Assembly: GCF_043642205.1 (NCBI RefSeq) | Contig: NZ_JBHZSG010000005.1 | Span: forward strand, 1-64,000 | Origin: Thalassotalea_A litorea | GTDB taxonomy: Bacteria > Pseudomonadota > Gammaproteobacteria > Enterobacterales > Alteromonadaceae | Length of the DNA: 64,000 nucleotides | Direction: 5' to 3' | In this document: positions 53,436 through 62,842 of the stretch, in pieces | Layout of the letters: each line of letters opens with the position of its first letter | Position numbering within the stretch: the stretch's first letter is position 1 | The notes under the pieces: model-generated | The model's database searches: none | The model's input: only the letters and a program-made list of their open reading frames with translations | Told to the model about the DNA's origin: nothing | Made by a program: the position numbers and the translations under genes

Positions 53436-54071
53436 ATGGAAACCAAAAAAATCTCAAGCAAAGAAATCATTCAATATCTAGCCGAAAAGTTCCCGGCTTG
53501 CTTTACCTCTCAAGGTACGGTAAAACCACTAAAGGTTGGTATTTTTCAAGAACTTGCTGAAGCCCTGCAAGAAGATGAAAAGGTCAGTAAAACGCAACTT
53601 CGTCAAGCGTTGCGTCATTACACTTCGAGCTGGCGATACCTGAAAGCCATTAAGACGGGTAGTCAGCGTGTCAACCTGCAAGGAGAAGCGGTTGCTGAGA
53701 TAGATGAAGCTCAGGCAGAGTTTGCTGCGAACACCCTTAAAGAAAGCCAGGAAAAATTTGCTAACAAAAAAGAAGCGGAAAATAAGCAAAATAAGTCGTA
53801 TAAAGGAACTAAAGCGGCAGAAAAACGCTCTACTATACCAGCTCGAACGAAAAGCAAGCCGGTAAAAGCGAAGAAAGCGCCGAAAAAAGAACCCGTTAAA
53901 TTAGTCCAGGCTGAAGCTAACACATTGAAAAGTGGAATGAAGGTGTTAGTGCAAGTTGGGAATTCACCAATTGATGCTACTATTACAGAAGTAGCGGGTA
54001 AAGATGTCAGTGTGCAGTTAATTTCAGGCATGGTAGTCAAGACTCGAGCGGATAAAATCTTTACCAAATAA
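53436..54071 (+). CDS. proQ: RNA chaperone ProQ
   Basis: 211 aa. The N-terminal FinO/ProQ domain (residues about 5-115) has EIIQYLAEKFPACF and LRQALRHYTSSWRYLKAI. A basic linker rich in Lys and Ala follows (about 120-165), then a KOW/SH3-like domain (MKVLVQVGNSPIDATITEV). ProQ binds structured mRNA and sRNA globally. The proQ-prc pair is conserved with E. coli; the gap to prc is 15 nt. Confidence 0.95.
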   Translation: METKKISSKEIIQYLAEKFPACFTSQGTVKPLKVGIFQELAEALQEDEKVSKTQLRQALRHYTSSWRYLKAIKTGSQRVNLQGEAVAEIDEAQAEFAANTLKESQEKFANKKEAENKQNKSYKGTKAAEKRSTIPARTKSKPVKAKKAPKKEPVKLVQAEANTLKSGMKVLVQVGNSPIDATITEVAGKDVSVQLISGMVVKTRADKIFTK

Positions 54072-54086
54072 ATATGGAGTAGTCTT

Positions 54087-56132
54087 ATGCAGAACGTTTC
54101 TCGAATAGCCCTAGCGGTTGCCTTCTCTTTTTCTTTATCGTCCAATGCTGTTTTTGCAGAAGATCCGAAGATTGATCTGGATGATTTGCCGCAGCTAACT
54201 CAGGAAATGCAGCATAAGACTGCCAGTAAACGCATTACTGCAACCTATTCGCGCTCTCACTATAAACAGTTTGAACTTAATGATGAGCTGTCCTCACAAA
54301 TTTTTGATTTGTATCTGAAGCAACTTGATTACAATCGCGCGGTGTTTTTAAAGTCGGATATCGATGAGTTGGAAAAATATCGCAACAAGTTTGACGATAT
54401 GATCATGACTGGCAAACTCGATGATGCTTTCGATATTTACAATCTGAATGTTCAGCGCCGTTATGAACGTTATCAGTATGCCTTGCAATTACTGGATAAA
54501 GAGTTCGACTTTAAAATCGAAGAAAGCTACGATTTTGACCGCGAAGAAGCGCCATATGCACAGTCAACCGAAGAGTTGGATGAAATTTGGCGTAAGCGCG
54601 TTAAGTATGATGCGCTAAATTTAAAACTGGCTGGCAAAGAATGGCCAAAAATCAAAGAAATTCTTTCTAAGCGTTATAACTATGCGATCAAACGTCTGAG
54701 TCAGGGCGAGAGTGAAGACGTGTTTCAAGTGGTCATGAACTCATTCTCACGTACGGTTGAACCGCACACCTCGTATTTATCACCGCGCAATGCCGAACGT
54801 TTCCAAATGGAAATGAATTTGTCACTGGAAGGCATTGGTGCCGTTTTACGTGCCGATGATGATTTCACCGTGATTCAAAGTATTGTTACCGGTGGACCCG
54901 CCGATAAAAGCAAGCGCCTTAAGCCAAAAGATAAAGTGGTTGCGGTTGCTCAAGGTGATGAAGAATTCGTGGATGTTGTGGGCTGGCGTCTTGACGATGT
55001 CGTGGATTTAATCAAAGGTCCAAAAGGCACTACGGTTCGTTTACAGGTGCAAAAAGGCGAAGATGACCCGCAGATTGTGGTGATTTCTATAGTTCGTGAC
55101 AAAATCAAACTGGAAGATCGAGCGGCAAAATCGGAAGTGTTTATAGAGAAAAACGCAGACGGTGAGATTGCTGACAACCCGAAAAAACTGGGTGTGATCA
55201 CTATTCCAAGTTTCTACAATAAACTATCCCGTGACGTGGCAAAAGAAATTGCCAAGTTAAAAGAAGAGAAAGTGCAAGGGATCATTGTCGATTTGCGTGG
55301 TAATGGCGGTGGCTCATTAACCGAAGCGACACTTTTAACCGGTTTGTTTATTGATAAAGGACCTGTTGTACAGGTTCGTGGTATTGATGATCGCATTGAA
55401 ATTAATAAAGATACCGATGGGTTAAGTTACTATGATGGTCCATTAACCGTTATCGTTGACCGCTATAGTGCGTCGGCATCGGAAATTTTTGCCGCGGCTC
55501 TTCAGGATTATGGTCGAGCATTAATTATTGGTGAAAATACCTTTGGTAAAGGTACGGTTCAGCAACATCGCGGTTTAGGTCGGGTGTATGACTTATACGA
55601 AAACCCATTAGGTAGCATTCAGTTTACTATTGCAAAATTCTATCGAATTGATGGTGGTAGTACGCAACATAAAGGGGTTCAACCTGATATTGCGTTCCCT
55701 TCGGCCATTGAGCCGCAAGAGTGGGGCGAAAGTCAGGAAGAGAACGCCTTAGTCTGGGATAAAATTAAAAAAGCGCCTTATCGCCCACTTTACGATTTTA
55801 CTCAGGATATCTCTTATCTGCAGTCATTGCATGATGAACGCATTAAAAAGAATGATGAATTCAAATATCTGCTTCAGGACATCGCTGAGTATCAAGAGAA
55901 GAAAGACGATAAATCCATTTCTTTAAATTACGACCAGCGTAAAGCCGAGCGTGAAGAGAATAAGGAAAAACGCCTTGCCCGAGCTAACCTTCGTTTGAAA
56001 GCGATGGAGAAAGAGCCGGTTGCATCCATTGATGATATTCCAGAAGAATTGTCAGAGTTGGATCCGTTTTTGGATGAGTCCGCTAATATTACTTTTGATT
56101 TAGTGGAAATTGGTAAATTAGCCAAAAAATAA
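54087..56132 (+). CDS. prc: Carboxy-terminal processing protease Prc (Tsp)
   Basis: Periplasmic tail-specific protease, 681 aa (E. coli 682). Signal peptide SRIALAVAFSFSLSSNAVFA. Then an N-terminal helical region, the PDZ domain (LSLEGIGAVLRADDDFTVIQ) and the S41 domain with the serine of RYSASASEIFAAAL and the lysine of GENTFGKGTVQ. It degrades misfolded and MltB/MepS-type substrates with NlpI in E. coli. A strong terminator follows. Confidence 0.96.
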   Translation: MQNVSRIALAVAFSFSLSSNAVFAEDPKIDLDDLPQLTQEMQHKTASKRITATYSRSHYKQFELNDELSSQIFDLYLKQLDYNRAVFLKSDIDELEKYRNKFDDMIMTGKLDDAFDIYNLNVQRRYERYQYALQLLDKEFDFKIEESYDFDREEAPYAQSTEELDEIWRKRVKYDALNLKLAGKEWPKIKEILSKRYNYAIKRLSQGESEDVFQVVMNSFSRTVEPHTSYLSPRNAERFQMEMNLSLEGIGAVLRADDDFTVIQSIVTGGPADKSKRLKPKDKVVAVAQGDEEFVDVVGWRLDDVVDLIKGPKGTTVRLQVQKGEDDPQIVVISIVRDKIKLEDRAAKSEVFIEKNADGEIADNPKKLGVITIPSFYNKLSRDVAKEIAKLKEEKVQGIIVDLRGNGGGSLTEATLLTGLFIDKGPVVQVRGIDDRIEINKDTDGLSYYDGPLTVIVDRYSASASEIFAAALQDYGRALIIGENTFGKGTVQQHRGLGRVYDLYENPLGSIQFTIAKFYRIDGGSTQHKGVQPDIAFPSAIEPQEWGESQEENALVWDKIKKAPYRPLYDFTQDISYLQSLHDERIKKNDEFKYLLQDIAEYQEKKDDKSISLNYDQRKAEREENKEKRLARANLRLKAMEKEPVASIDDIPEELSELDPFLDESANITFDLVEIGKLAKK

Positions 56133-56155
56133 CCACTCAAATTCAACTGATGAAT

Positions 56156-56181
56156 AAACCGCCAAATTTGGCGGTTTTTTT
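56156..56181 (+). terminator. Rho-independent terminator after prc
   Basis: Stem AAACCGCCAAA / TTTGGCGGTTT with T8 after it, starting 24 nt after the prc stop. Confidence 0.92.
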
Positions 56182-56356
56182 ATAGGTTCTGTAATAAAAA
56201 CGCCTGTTTATGCCTGCTTCAAAGGGGTAATTTAAAAAATTTTCCTTTATACTGCCTTTAATTCAGATTCGCTAAACGTCATGTGCGATTTTCGAATCCT
56301 TGCAATAAAAATAAAATAATAAACGCAATTAGATAAATTCACGGACACATGTTTTT

Positions 56357-57847
56357 ATGACCACTCAACAAGTTCACAAGGATCCCAGTGCTCTGGATGC
56401 CGCGATCCCAATTCTCATCATGGTTGGCTTATTGGTAGCCGCAGTGCAATATTTTGGTGATGGGTCGTCTTATGGCCCGAATCAGATAGCTTTACTTCTG
56501 GCGACCGGTGTTGCAATTGCCATTGGTTTCAAAAATGGCTATGACTGGCTCGGTATGGAAAAAGCGATCGTTAAAGGGATCTCTATTTCCCTGGGTGCAG
56601 TATTGATTTTGCTTGCGGTTGGCTCCCTGATCGGAACCTGGCTGTTATCTGGCACGGTGCCGACGATGATTTACTATGGTCTCAACATTTTGAATCCGTC
56701 CTGGTTCTATGCCGCGACCTGTTTAATTTGTGGATTGGTGTCCATGTCTATTGGTAGTTCATGGACGACCGCAGCAACGATTGGTGTAGCCCTTATCGCG
56801 GTTGCAAGTGGTCTGGATTTATCCGCGCCAATTACCGCCGGTGCGGTTATATCCGGCGCATATTTTGGCGATAAGATTTCACCTTTATCTGAAACCACCA
56901 ACTTGGCACCTGCGGTTGCAGGCAGTGAGTTATTCGAACACATTCGCTACATGTTATGGACAACCGTACCGTCGATCGTTACCGCGCTATTGCTGTTTAC
57001 GGTGCTTGGATTATCGGAAGATGTCAGCAGTACAGGGACAAAAGGTATTGAGTTAAATCAATTGATGACCGAGCATTTTGATATTTCTGTGGTTAATTTA
57101 GTCCCTTTAATCGTGTTACTGGCTTTGGCAATTAAAAAGGTTCCAGCGTTTTTAGCCGTTTCTATTGGTGCGATTGTCGGTGCCATATGGGCGGTATTGT
57201 TTCAGCAGGACTTTATTTTATCTCTTGCCAGTGATGGACTTAATACGTTCGACAGTAATGTTACCGTGGTCTGGACCGCCTTTTTCGATGGTGTTTCCGT
57301 CGATACCGGTAATGCCAACTTAGATGACCTTTTGTCACGAGGTGGTATGTCGAGTATGCTTAATACCGTGTGGCTAATCGTTTGCGCGTTAACCTTTGGT
57401 GCGGTGCTTGAGCATTTAGGCATGCTTAAGAAAATTATTAATGGCATTCTTGGTTTTGCTAAATCTACCGGTGCTTTAATCTCATCAACGGTGGCTACGT
57501 GTATCAGCACGAACATCATTACGGCTGACCAATATATGTCAATTGTGATGCCCGGTCGCATGTTTAAAGAAGAGTACGAACGACGTAATTTGCACCCTGT
57601 GGTATTGAGTCGAACCCTGGAAGATTCCGGGACCATCACATCACCACTAATTCCATGGAATACCTGTGGTGCCTATATGGCCAGTGTTCTGGCGGTAAAT
57701 CCTCTGGAATACATCTTCTATTGTTTCTTTAATCTGATTAACCCCGTTCTCGCCGTGGTTTATGGCTTTCTTGGATTTCAAATTAAAACGCTGGCTGAGA
57801 AAGTGAAAGACAGTGTAACCACGACCGTGAACATGGAAAAAAAATAG
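56357..57847 (+). CDS. nhaC: Na+/H+ antiporter, NhaC family
   Basis: 496 aa inner-membrane protein with about 11 hydrophobic helices. The NhaC motif GAYFGDKISPLSETTNLAPA is present (residues about 168-187), with a second copy of the inverted repeat in LEDSGTITSPLIPWNTCGAYM. NhaC-type proteins exchange Na+ for H+, and some exchange malate or lactate, so the substrate is not certain. The start is ATG 56357. It is followed by pepN after 7 nt. Confidence 0.9.
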   Translation: MTTQQVHKDPSALDAAIPILIMVGLLVAAVQYFGDGSSYGPNQIALLLATGVAIAIGFKNGYDWLGMEKAIVKGISISLGAVLILLAVGSLIGTWLLSGTVPTMIYYGLNILNPSWFYAATCLICGLVSMSIGSSWTTAATIGVALIAVASGLDLSAPITAGAVISGAYFGDKISPLSETTNLAPAVAGSELFEHIRYMLWTTVPSIVTALLLFTVLGLSEDVSSTGTKGIELNQLMTEHFDISVVNLVPLIVLLALAIKKVPAFLAVSIGAIVGAIWAVLFQQDFILSLASDGLNTFDSNVTVVWTAFFDGVSVDTGNANLDDLLSRGGMSSMLNTVWLIVCALTFGAVLEHLGMLKKIINGILGFAKSTGALISSTVATCISTNIITADQYMSIVMPGRMFKEEYERRNLHPVVLSRTLEDSGTITSPLIPWNTCGAYMASVLAVNPLEYIFYCFFNLINPVLAVVYGFLGFQIKTLAEKVKDSVTTTVNMEKK

Positions 57848-57854
57848 CAAAGTA

Positions 57855-60422
57855 ATGGCAGAATTTACCCCTATATATTTGAAAGACTATCAGGCATCGG
57901 CATATCAGATCCCTAACGTCGAATTAATCATTGAATTAGATGATGAACGCACTATTGTGCGCAATACGATGCACATTAAACGCGCGGCAGGCGAATCACA
58001 GCCTTTAGTCCTTAATGGCCACCAGATGACGTTGCTTTCGGTCTATATCGATGACGTAGCACTGTCAACCGAACAATACAGGGTTGACGATGAGACGCTG
58101 TGCATTGAACAGTGTCCCGAGCAATTTACGTTAAAGATTGAAACCGAGATCAACCCGAAAGCAAATACGGCCCTGGAAGGGATCTATAAATCCGGTGGCG
58201 CGTTTTGTTCTCAATGTGAGGCTGAGGGGTTTCGCAGAATTACCTATTTTCTTGATCGTCCCGACGTCATGTCAATATACAAGACGACGATCATCGCCGA
58301 TAAAGGCCAGTATCCGTATTTATTGTCTAATGGCAACTGTGTTGAACGTAGCGATTTAGAAGATGGTAAACACCGGGTAACCTGGCACGATCCCTTTCAT
58401 AAGCCCTGTTATCTGTTTGCTTTGGTTGCTGGCGATTTTGATTTACTCGAAGATGCGTTTACGACCAAATCTGGTCGTCAAGTGGATCTGCAACTATTTG
58501 TCGATAAAGGCAATTTGTTTAAAGCGCAATATGCAATGCAGGCATTAAAAGATTCTATGGCCTGGGATGAGAACGTTTTTGACCTTGAATATGATCTTGA
58601 TATCTACATGATTGTCGCAGTCGATTTTTTCAATATGGGGGCGATGGAAAATAAAGGCTTAAACGTCTTTAACTCTAAGTTTGTTCTTGCCGATGAACGC
58701 AGCGCCACCGACGAAGATTTTTTTAACGTTCAGGCGGTAATCGGACACGAGTATTTCCACAACTGGACCGGTAATCGTGTTACCTGTAGAGATTGGTTCC
58801 AGTTAAGCCTTAAAGAAGGGTTAACGGTGTTTCGAGATCAGCAATTTAGTGCTGATATGCATCAACGAGATGTGACTCGAATCAATAATGTCCGGGTACT
58901 TCGTTCGCATCAGTTTGCCGAAGACGCAGGACCTATGGCGCACCCAATCCGGCCTGAAAAAGTAGTGGAAATGAACAACTTTTATACCCTGACGGTTTAT
59001 GAAAAGGGCTCGGAAGTTATCCGGATGTTGCACACCTTGCTGGGCGAAGAAGGGTTCCAGCGGGGGATGAAAGAATATATCAGCCGTCATGACGGCCAGG
59101 CAGTAACCTGTGATGATTTTGTCAATGCGATGGCTGACGCGAATCAGCGAGACTTAAGTCAGTTTGCGTTGTGGTATTCCCAGGTAGGGACACCAGAGGT
59201 CCGGGGTACGTCAAACTATGACCCGCAGTCAAAGTCACTAACCTTGCAACTGCAACAATCTCCGGCAGCAGGGCAACAACACCCGCCTTTATTGATACCT
59301 ATTGGTTTTGAATTATTGGATCCAAAAACTGGCGTCACGCTCAACCAAGGAGTGCTGTCACTCTGTGAAACATCGCAAGCCTTTGAGTTTGAACATATTG
59401 ACGTCAATCCCGTTGTCGCCTTGCTTACCGGTTTTTCTGCGCCGGTGAAGTTAGATTATAAGCAAAGTAATGAAGAATTGCTGACGGTTATGGTGTCGGC
59501 TAACGATGGATTCTCCCGTTGGGAAGCGAGTCAAAATCTGTTTAGACAATGTATTGCCAATTACTATCAGGATCTTTCTTATACGCTTCCTGCGGCATTG
59601 AGTCAGGCCTTTGCAAGTATCCTTGATGCGGATGTTGAACCCGCATTTAAAGCATTGCAAGTTAGCTTACCTGGCTTTGCTGAAATGACCGAGTTTTTAC
59701 AAAACGTCGAGCCGCAAACGTTGCTGTCAGCGCTTGACCGATTTCAGCAAGATTTATTGGACGCTCAGGCGGACAAACTTAAAGCTGTCTATGAGCAGTG
59801 TTCACAACAGCTATTAACTGAATCGGAGCAAGCAACAGGCTTGCGAGCGCTGAAAAATGCCTGCCTGCATTTTTTGGCCGCGGATCCAGACTTTGATGCA
59901 AACGTTGTCGAGCAGTTTACTCAAGCCCCAAATATGACCGAACAAATCGCCGCCTTGGGTGTCGCAGCACAATATCACTTACCATGCTTTGAACGTCTCA
60001 GTACAGACTTTGCCTCGCAATGGCAAGCGGACACGTTGGTAATGGACAAGTGGTTTGCCATTCAGGCAAAAGTGCAGGATGGTGCCATATTTGAACGTTT
60101 ACAATCGTTATTAGCTCACCCGAAATTTTCTTTAGAAAACCCTAATCGGGTTAGGGCGCTGGTAGGTAGTTTTGCCGGACAAAATCCAAAATACTTCCAT
60201 GATCCCAGTGGTCAGGGCTATGAATGGCTAGCCACGCAAATCGAAGCGCTGGATAAAATCAATCCGCAGGTTGCGTCACGATTAATAACAGCTCTAATTC
60301 AGGGGCAGGGGTTTTGTGAAGCCGTACAACTTAAATTGCGACAACAGTTAGTTCGGTTGCAGGGATTGGATAATATTAGCGCCGATATCGGTGAGAAAAT
60401 CTCCGCAGCGCTTGCTAATTAA
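57855..60422 (+). CDS. pepN: Aminopeptidase N
   Basis: M1-family zinc aminopeptidase, 855 aa (E. coli 870). The substrate motif GAMENKGLNVFN and zinc site HEYFHNWTGNRVTCRDW (H-E-x-x-H plus a downstream E in SLKEGLTVF) are intact. The C-terminal half is the helical M1 domain. It releases N-terminal residues of peptides in the cytoplasm. It is close enough to nhaC to be cotranscribed. Confidence 0.96.
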   Translation: MAEFTPIYLKDYQASAYQIPNVELIIELDDERTIVRNTMHIKRAAGESQPLVLNGHQMTLLSVYIDDVALSTEQYRVDDETLCIEQCPEQFTLKIETEINPKANTALEGIYKSGGAFCSQCEAEGFRRITYFLDRPDVMSIYKTTIIADKGQYPYLLSNGNCVERSDLEDGKHRVTWHDPFHKPCYLFALVAGDFDLLEDAFTTKSGRQVDLQLFVDKGNLFKAQYAMQALKDSMAWDENVFDLEYDLDIYMIVAVDFFNMGAMENKGLNVFNSKFVLADERSATDEDFFNVQAVIGHEYFHNWTGNRVTCRDWFQLSLKEGLTVFRDQQFSADMHQRDVTRINNVRVLRSHQFAEDAGPMAHPIRPEKVVEMNNFYTLTVYEKGSEVIRMLHTLLGEEGFQRGMKEYISRHDGQAVTCDDFVNAMADANQRDLSQFALWYSQVGTPEVRGTSNYDPQSKSLTLQLQQSPAAGQQHPPLLIPIGFELLDPKTGVTLNQGVLSLCETSQAFEFEHIDVNPVVALLTGFSAPVKLDYKQSNEELLTVMVSANDGFSRWEASQNLFRQCIANYYQDLSYTLPAALSQAFASILDADVEPAFKALQVSLPGFAEMTEFLQNVEPQTLLSALDRFQQDLLDAQADKLKAVYEQCSQQLLTESEQATGLRALKNACLHFLAADPDFDANVVEQFTQAPNMTEQIAALGVAAQYHLPCFERLSTDFASQWQADTLVMDKWFAIQAKVQDGAIFERLQSLLAHPKFSLENPNRVRALVGSFAGQNPKYFHDPSGQGYEWLATQIEALDKINPQVASRLITALIQGQGFCEAVQLKLRQQLVRLQGLDNISADIGEKISAALAN

Positions 60423-60743
60423 GCTACAAGGTAAAATAATTTCAAGTAATAATTTTTATTCTAGAGCTTCTACTTTAAACGTGGTCGGACCATTTGGCTT
60501 GGAAGTGGAATACTAAAATAAAACCAATAATATGCGCACGAATTACAATTGCGCTAAGTTTTAAACAGCTGTTTTAAACTGCGTCACGTTGGTGCGTGAT
60601 AAAACAGTAATAATCATTGATATAGAGTCACGTAGTAATTTATTTTAACGGTTGCCTCGTTAAAAAAATGATGTAATCATTGTTTAACTGCTATACGTAG
60701 AAAGAAGAATAAAATTACTCGCGTATTTATTTGGGGAGAAAAC
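60423..60743. promoter_or_regulatory. pepN-DUF1302 intergenic region with two inverted repeats
   Basis: No gene in 321 bp. A 24-bp near-palindrome centred on CAGCTG (60557-60580), with arms AGTTTTAAACAG / CTGTTTTAAACT, mismatches at one symmetric pair only. TCACG-ttggtg-CGTGA follows (60584-60599). Both lie 145-190 bp upstream of the DUF1302 start and could be operators for that gene. No promoter can be named with confidence. Confidence 0.4.
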
Positions 60744-62831
60744 ATGAAGCAAAATGCTCTGGTTAAGTTTTGCAAGAGTCCTGTGGCTAAAGGTATTGCC
60801 GCCGGACTGTTATCTTTAACTGTCACACAAGCACACGCTGTTAATTTTGACCTGGGAGATTTTGAAATCAGTTTTGATTCAACGTTTTCTTACGGTGAAA
60901 GCTGGCGCACAGAAAATCGTAACTGGGATGACCATATTGGTAAGTCCAACAATCTGAATAATAATTTGGATTGGCAAAATAACAGTTATCCACCGGAACA
61001 AATCTGGGCGTTGCCAGGTTCATATTCCACAAACGGCGATATGGGTAACCTTAACTTTGATGCCGGCGAAGCGTTTTCCCGGGTATTCAAAGGTAGCCAC
61101 GAGCTAGATGTTCGCTACGGCGACTTCGGTTTCTTCGCACGTGGCCTGTATTTTTACGATTTCGAATTAATGGACGGTTCTCGTCCTTTTACCAACGTTC
61201 TCGATGATAGCACCTTTGATCCTTGCGATGATAAAGACGCAAAGGAAGAGGTATGTGCCGATGTACGTTTGCTTGATGCTTTCTTTTATGCCGACTTTGA
61301 CATTGGTGATACGCCAGTTAGTGTTCGCGTCGGTCAACAGGTTATCAGTTGGGGTGAATCTACCCTGATTTCTCACGGTATTAGCGAAATCAACCCAGTT
61401 GATATCGCCCGTCTTCGTGCCCCAGGTGCCGAGCTAAAAGAAGCGTTTATTCCGTTTGGTGCGGTTTGGGCATCTTTTGGTGTCACTGAAAACTTTAATG
61501 TCGAAGCCTATTATCAATACGAATGGGAAAACTCAATTCTTCCAGCACCTGGAAGTTATTTCTCAACTAATGATTTCGCCGGTTCAGGCGGTTATGCCAA
61601 CAACATTCAATTAGGTTTCGGCTCTGCACCGGATATGAACCTGGATACCTTATACGGTATGTTGCAACAGGCCGGTGAATTAGCACGGCAAGGCGATGGT
61701 GCCAGCGCAGGTAATATGCTTGTTGGTCTAAGTCGATCGGTTACTTTACGTGCTACTGGCGAGGGGCAGGCAAAAACCAATGAAGAAGGTCATTATATTA
61801 ATTCAGATGGCTCTTTAAACGGTAGTGTATTGCCAGAAGATGGTGGTCAATACGGTTTACGTTTGTCTTATTTCTTCCCGCAGCTTAATGATATGGAATT
61901 GAGCCTGTACTACATGAATTACCATTCTCGTCGTCCGGTTATTTCCGGTGTGACGGCTGATTATACCCAATTAGCTCAGGATGTTATGACGGTTGCGAAC
62001 CCTGACTTCGCAATATCAGATGTCACTAAGATCAATGCGTTTTCCAAAGCGCAGTTGTTTTACCCGGAAGATATCAACCTTTATGGCTTGAGCTTTAATA
62101 CGACCGTTGGTATTACGTCTGTTGCCGGTGAAATTAGTTACCGTCAAGATGAACCTCTGCAAATTGATGATGTCGAATTATTGTTCACTGCTGTTCCGCA
62201 GCAACTGGCAAATGCAGGCCTGGCACCATTTTTAGATGGTATCTCGCAAATGAAGAAAGCAGACGGTAGCGAGTTCCAGCAAGGCGATACTGCACAGGGT
62301 TGGGTAGAATCCGATACCTTGCAGGCCCAGGTTACCTTAACGCATTTGTTTGGCCCGACATTTGGTGCTAGCCAGCTTACGGGTCTGATTGAGGTCGGCG
62401 GTATTAATATTATGGATATGCCAGACGAAGATGTTTTGCGTTTGAACGGTCCTAATACCAGTCGCTCAGGAACATCTACGGAAGATAATCCGTATATCGG
62501 CCCACTATTTGGCGGTACCGAAACCAATATGTTCCCAACGGAGTTTGCCTGGGGTTACCGAGTCGTCGGTAAACTGGATTATAACGATGTATTTGCCGGT
62601 GTGAACGTTTCACCGCGCGTGGTATTTTCCCATGACGTCAAAGGGGTTACCCCAGATCCATTGTTCTTGTTCGTTGAAGACAGAAAATCGGTTGCTATGA
62701 CGGTTGCTTTTGATTACCAAAGCCGTTGGTCTGCCGACATTAGCTATAATGCATTCTTCGGTGGCGCTGGTACGATAAACCAGGTTGAAGATCGTGACTT
62801 CGTGTCGTTTAACGTCAAGTATTCAATTTAA
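60744..62831 (+). CDS. DUF1302 outer-membrane protein
   Basis: 695 aa. Signal peptide (KGIAAGLLSLTVTQAHA, cleavage near residue 34). The rest is Asp/Gly/aromatic rich with alternating beta patterns (DLGDFEISFDSTFSYGESWR, FGFFARGLYFYDFELMD) and ends in the aromatic-bearing FVSFNVKYSI, as expected for a barrel inserted by BAM. DUF1302 genes usually sit with DUF1329 and often RND permease genes, and a link to lipid or sterol handling has been proposed. SD GGGGAG precedes the ATG. Function not established. Confidence 0.9.
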   Translation: MKQNALVKFCKSPVAKGIAAGLLSLTVTQAHAVNFDLGDFEISFDSTFSYGESWRTENRNWDDHIGKSNNLNNNLDWQNNSYPPEQIWALPGSYSTNGDMGNLNFDAGEAFSRVFKGSHELDVRYGDFGFFARGLYFYDFELMDGSRPFTNVLDDSTFDPCDDKDAKEEVCADVRLLDAFFYADFDIGDTPVSVRVGQQVISWGESTLISHGISEINPVDIARLRAPGAELKEAFIPFGAVWASFGVTENFNVEAYYQYEWENSILPAPGSYFSTNDFAGSGGYANNIQLGFGSAPDMNLDTLYGMLQQAGELARQGDGASAGNMLVGLSRSVTLRATGEGQAKTNEEGHYINSDGSLNGSVLPEDGGQYGLRLSYFFPQLNDMELSLYYMNYHSRRPVISGVTADYTQLAQDVMTVANPDFAISDVTKINAFSKAQLFYPEDINLYGLSFNTTVGITSVAGEISYRQDEPLQIDDVELLFTAVPQQLANAGLAPFLDGISQMKKADGSEFQQGDTAQGWVESDTLQAQVTLTHLFGPTFGASQLTGLIEVGGINIMDMPDEDVLRLNGPNTSRSGTSTEDNPYIGPLFGGTETNMFPTEFAWGYRVVGKLDYNDVFAGVNVSPRVVFSHDVKGVTPDPLFLFVEDRKSVAMTVAFDYQSRWSADISYNAFFGGAGTINQVEDRDFVSFNVKYSI

Positions 62832-62842
62832 AGGTCAATAAC

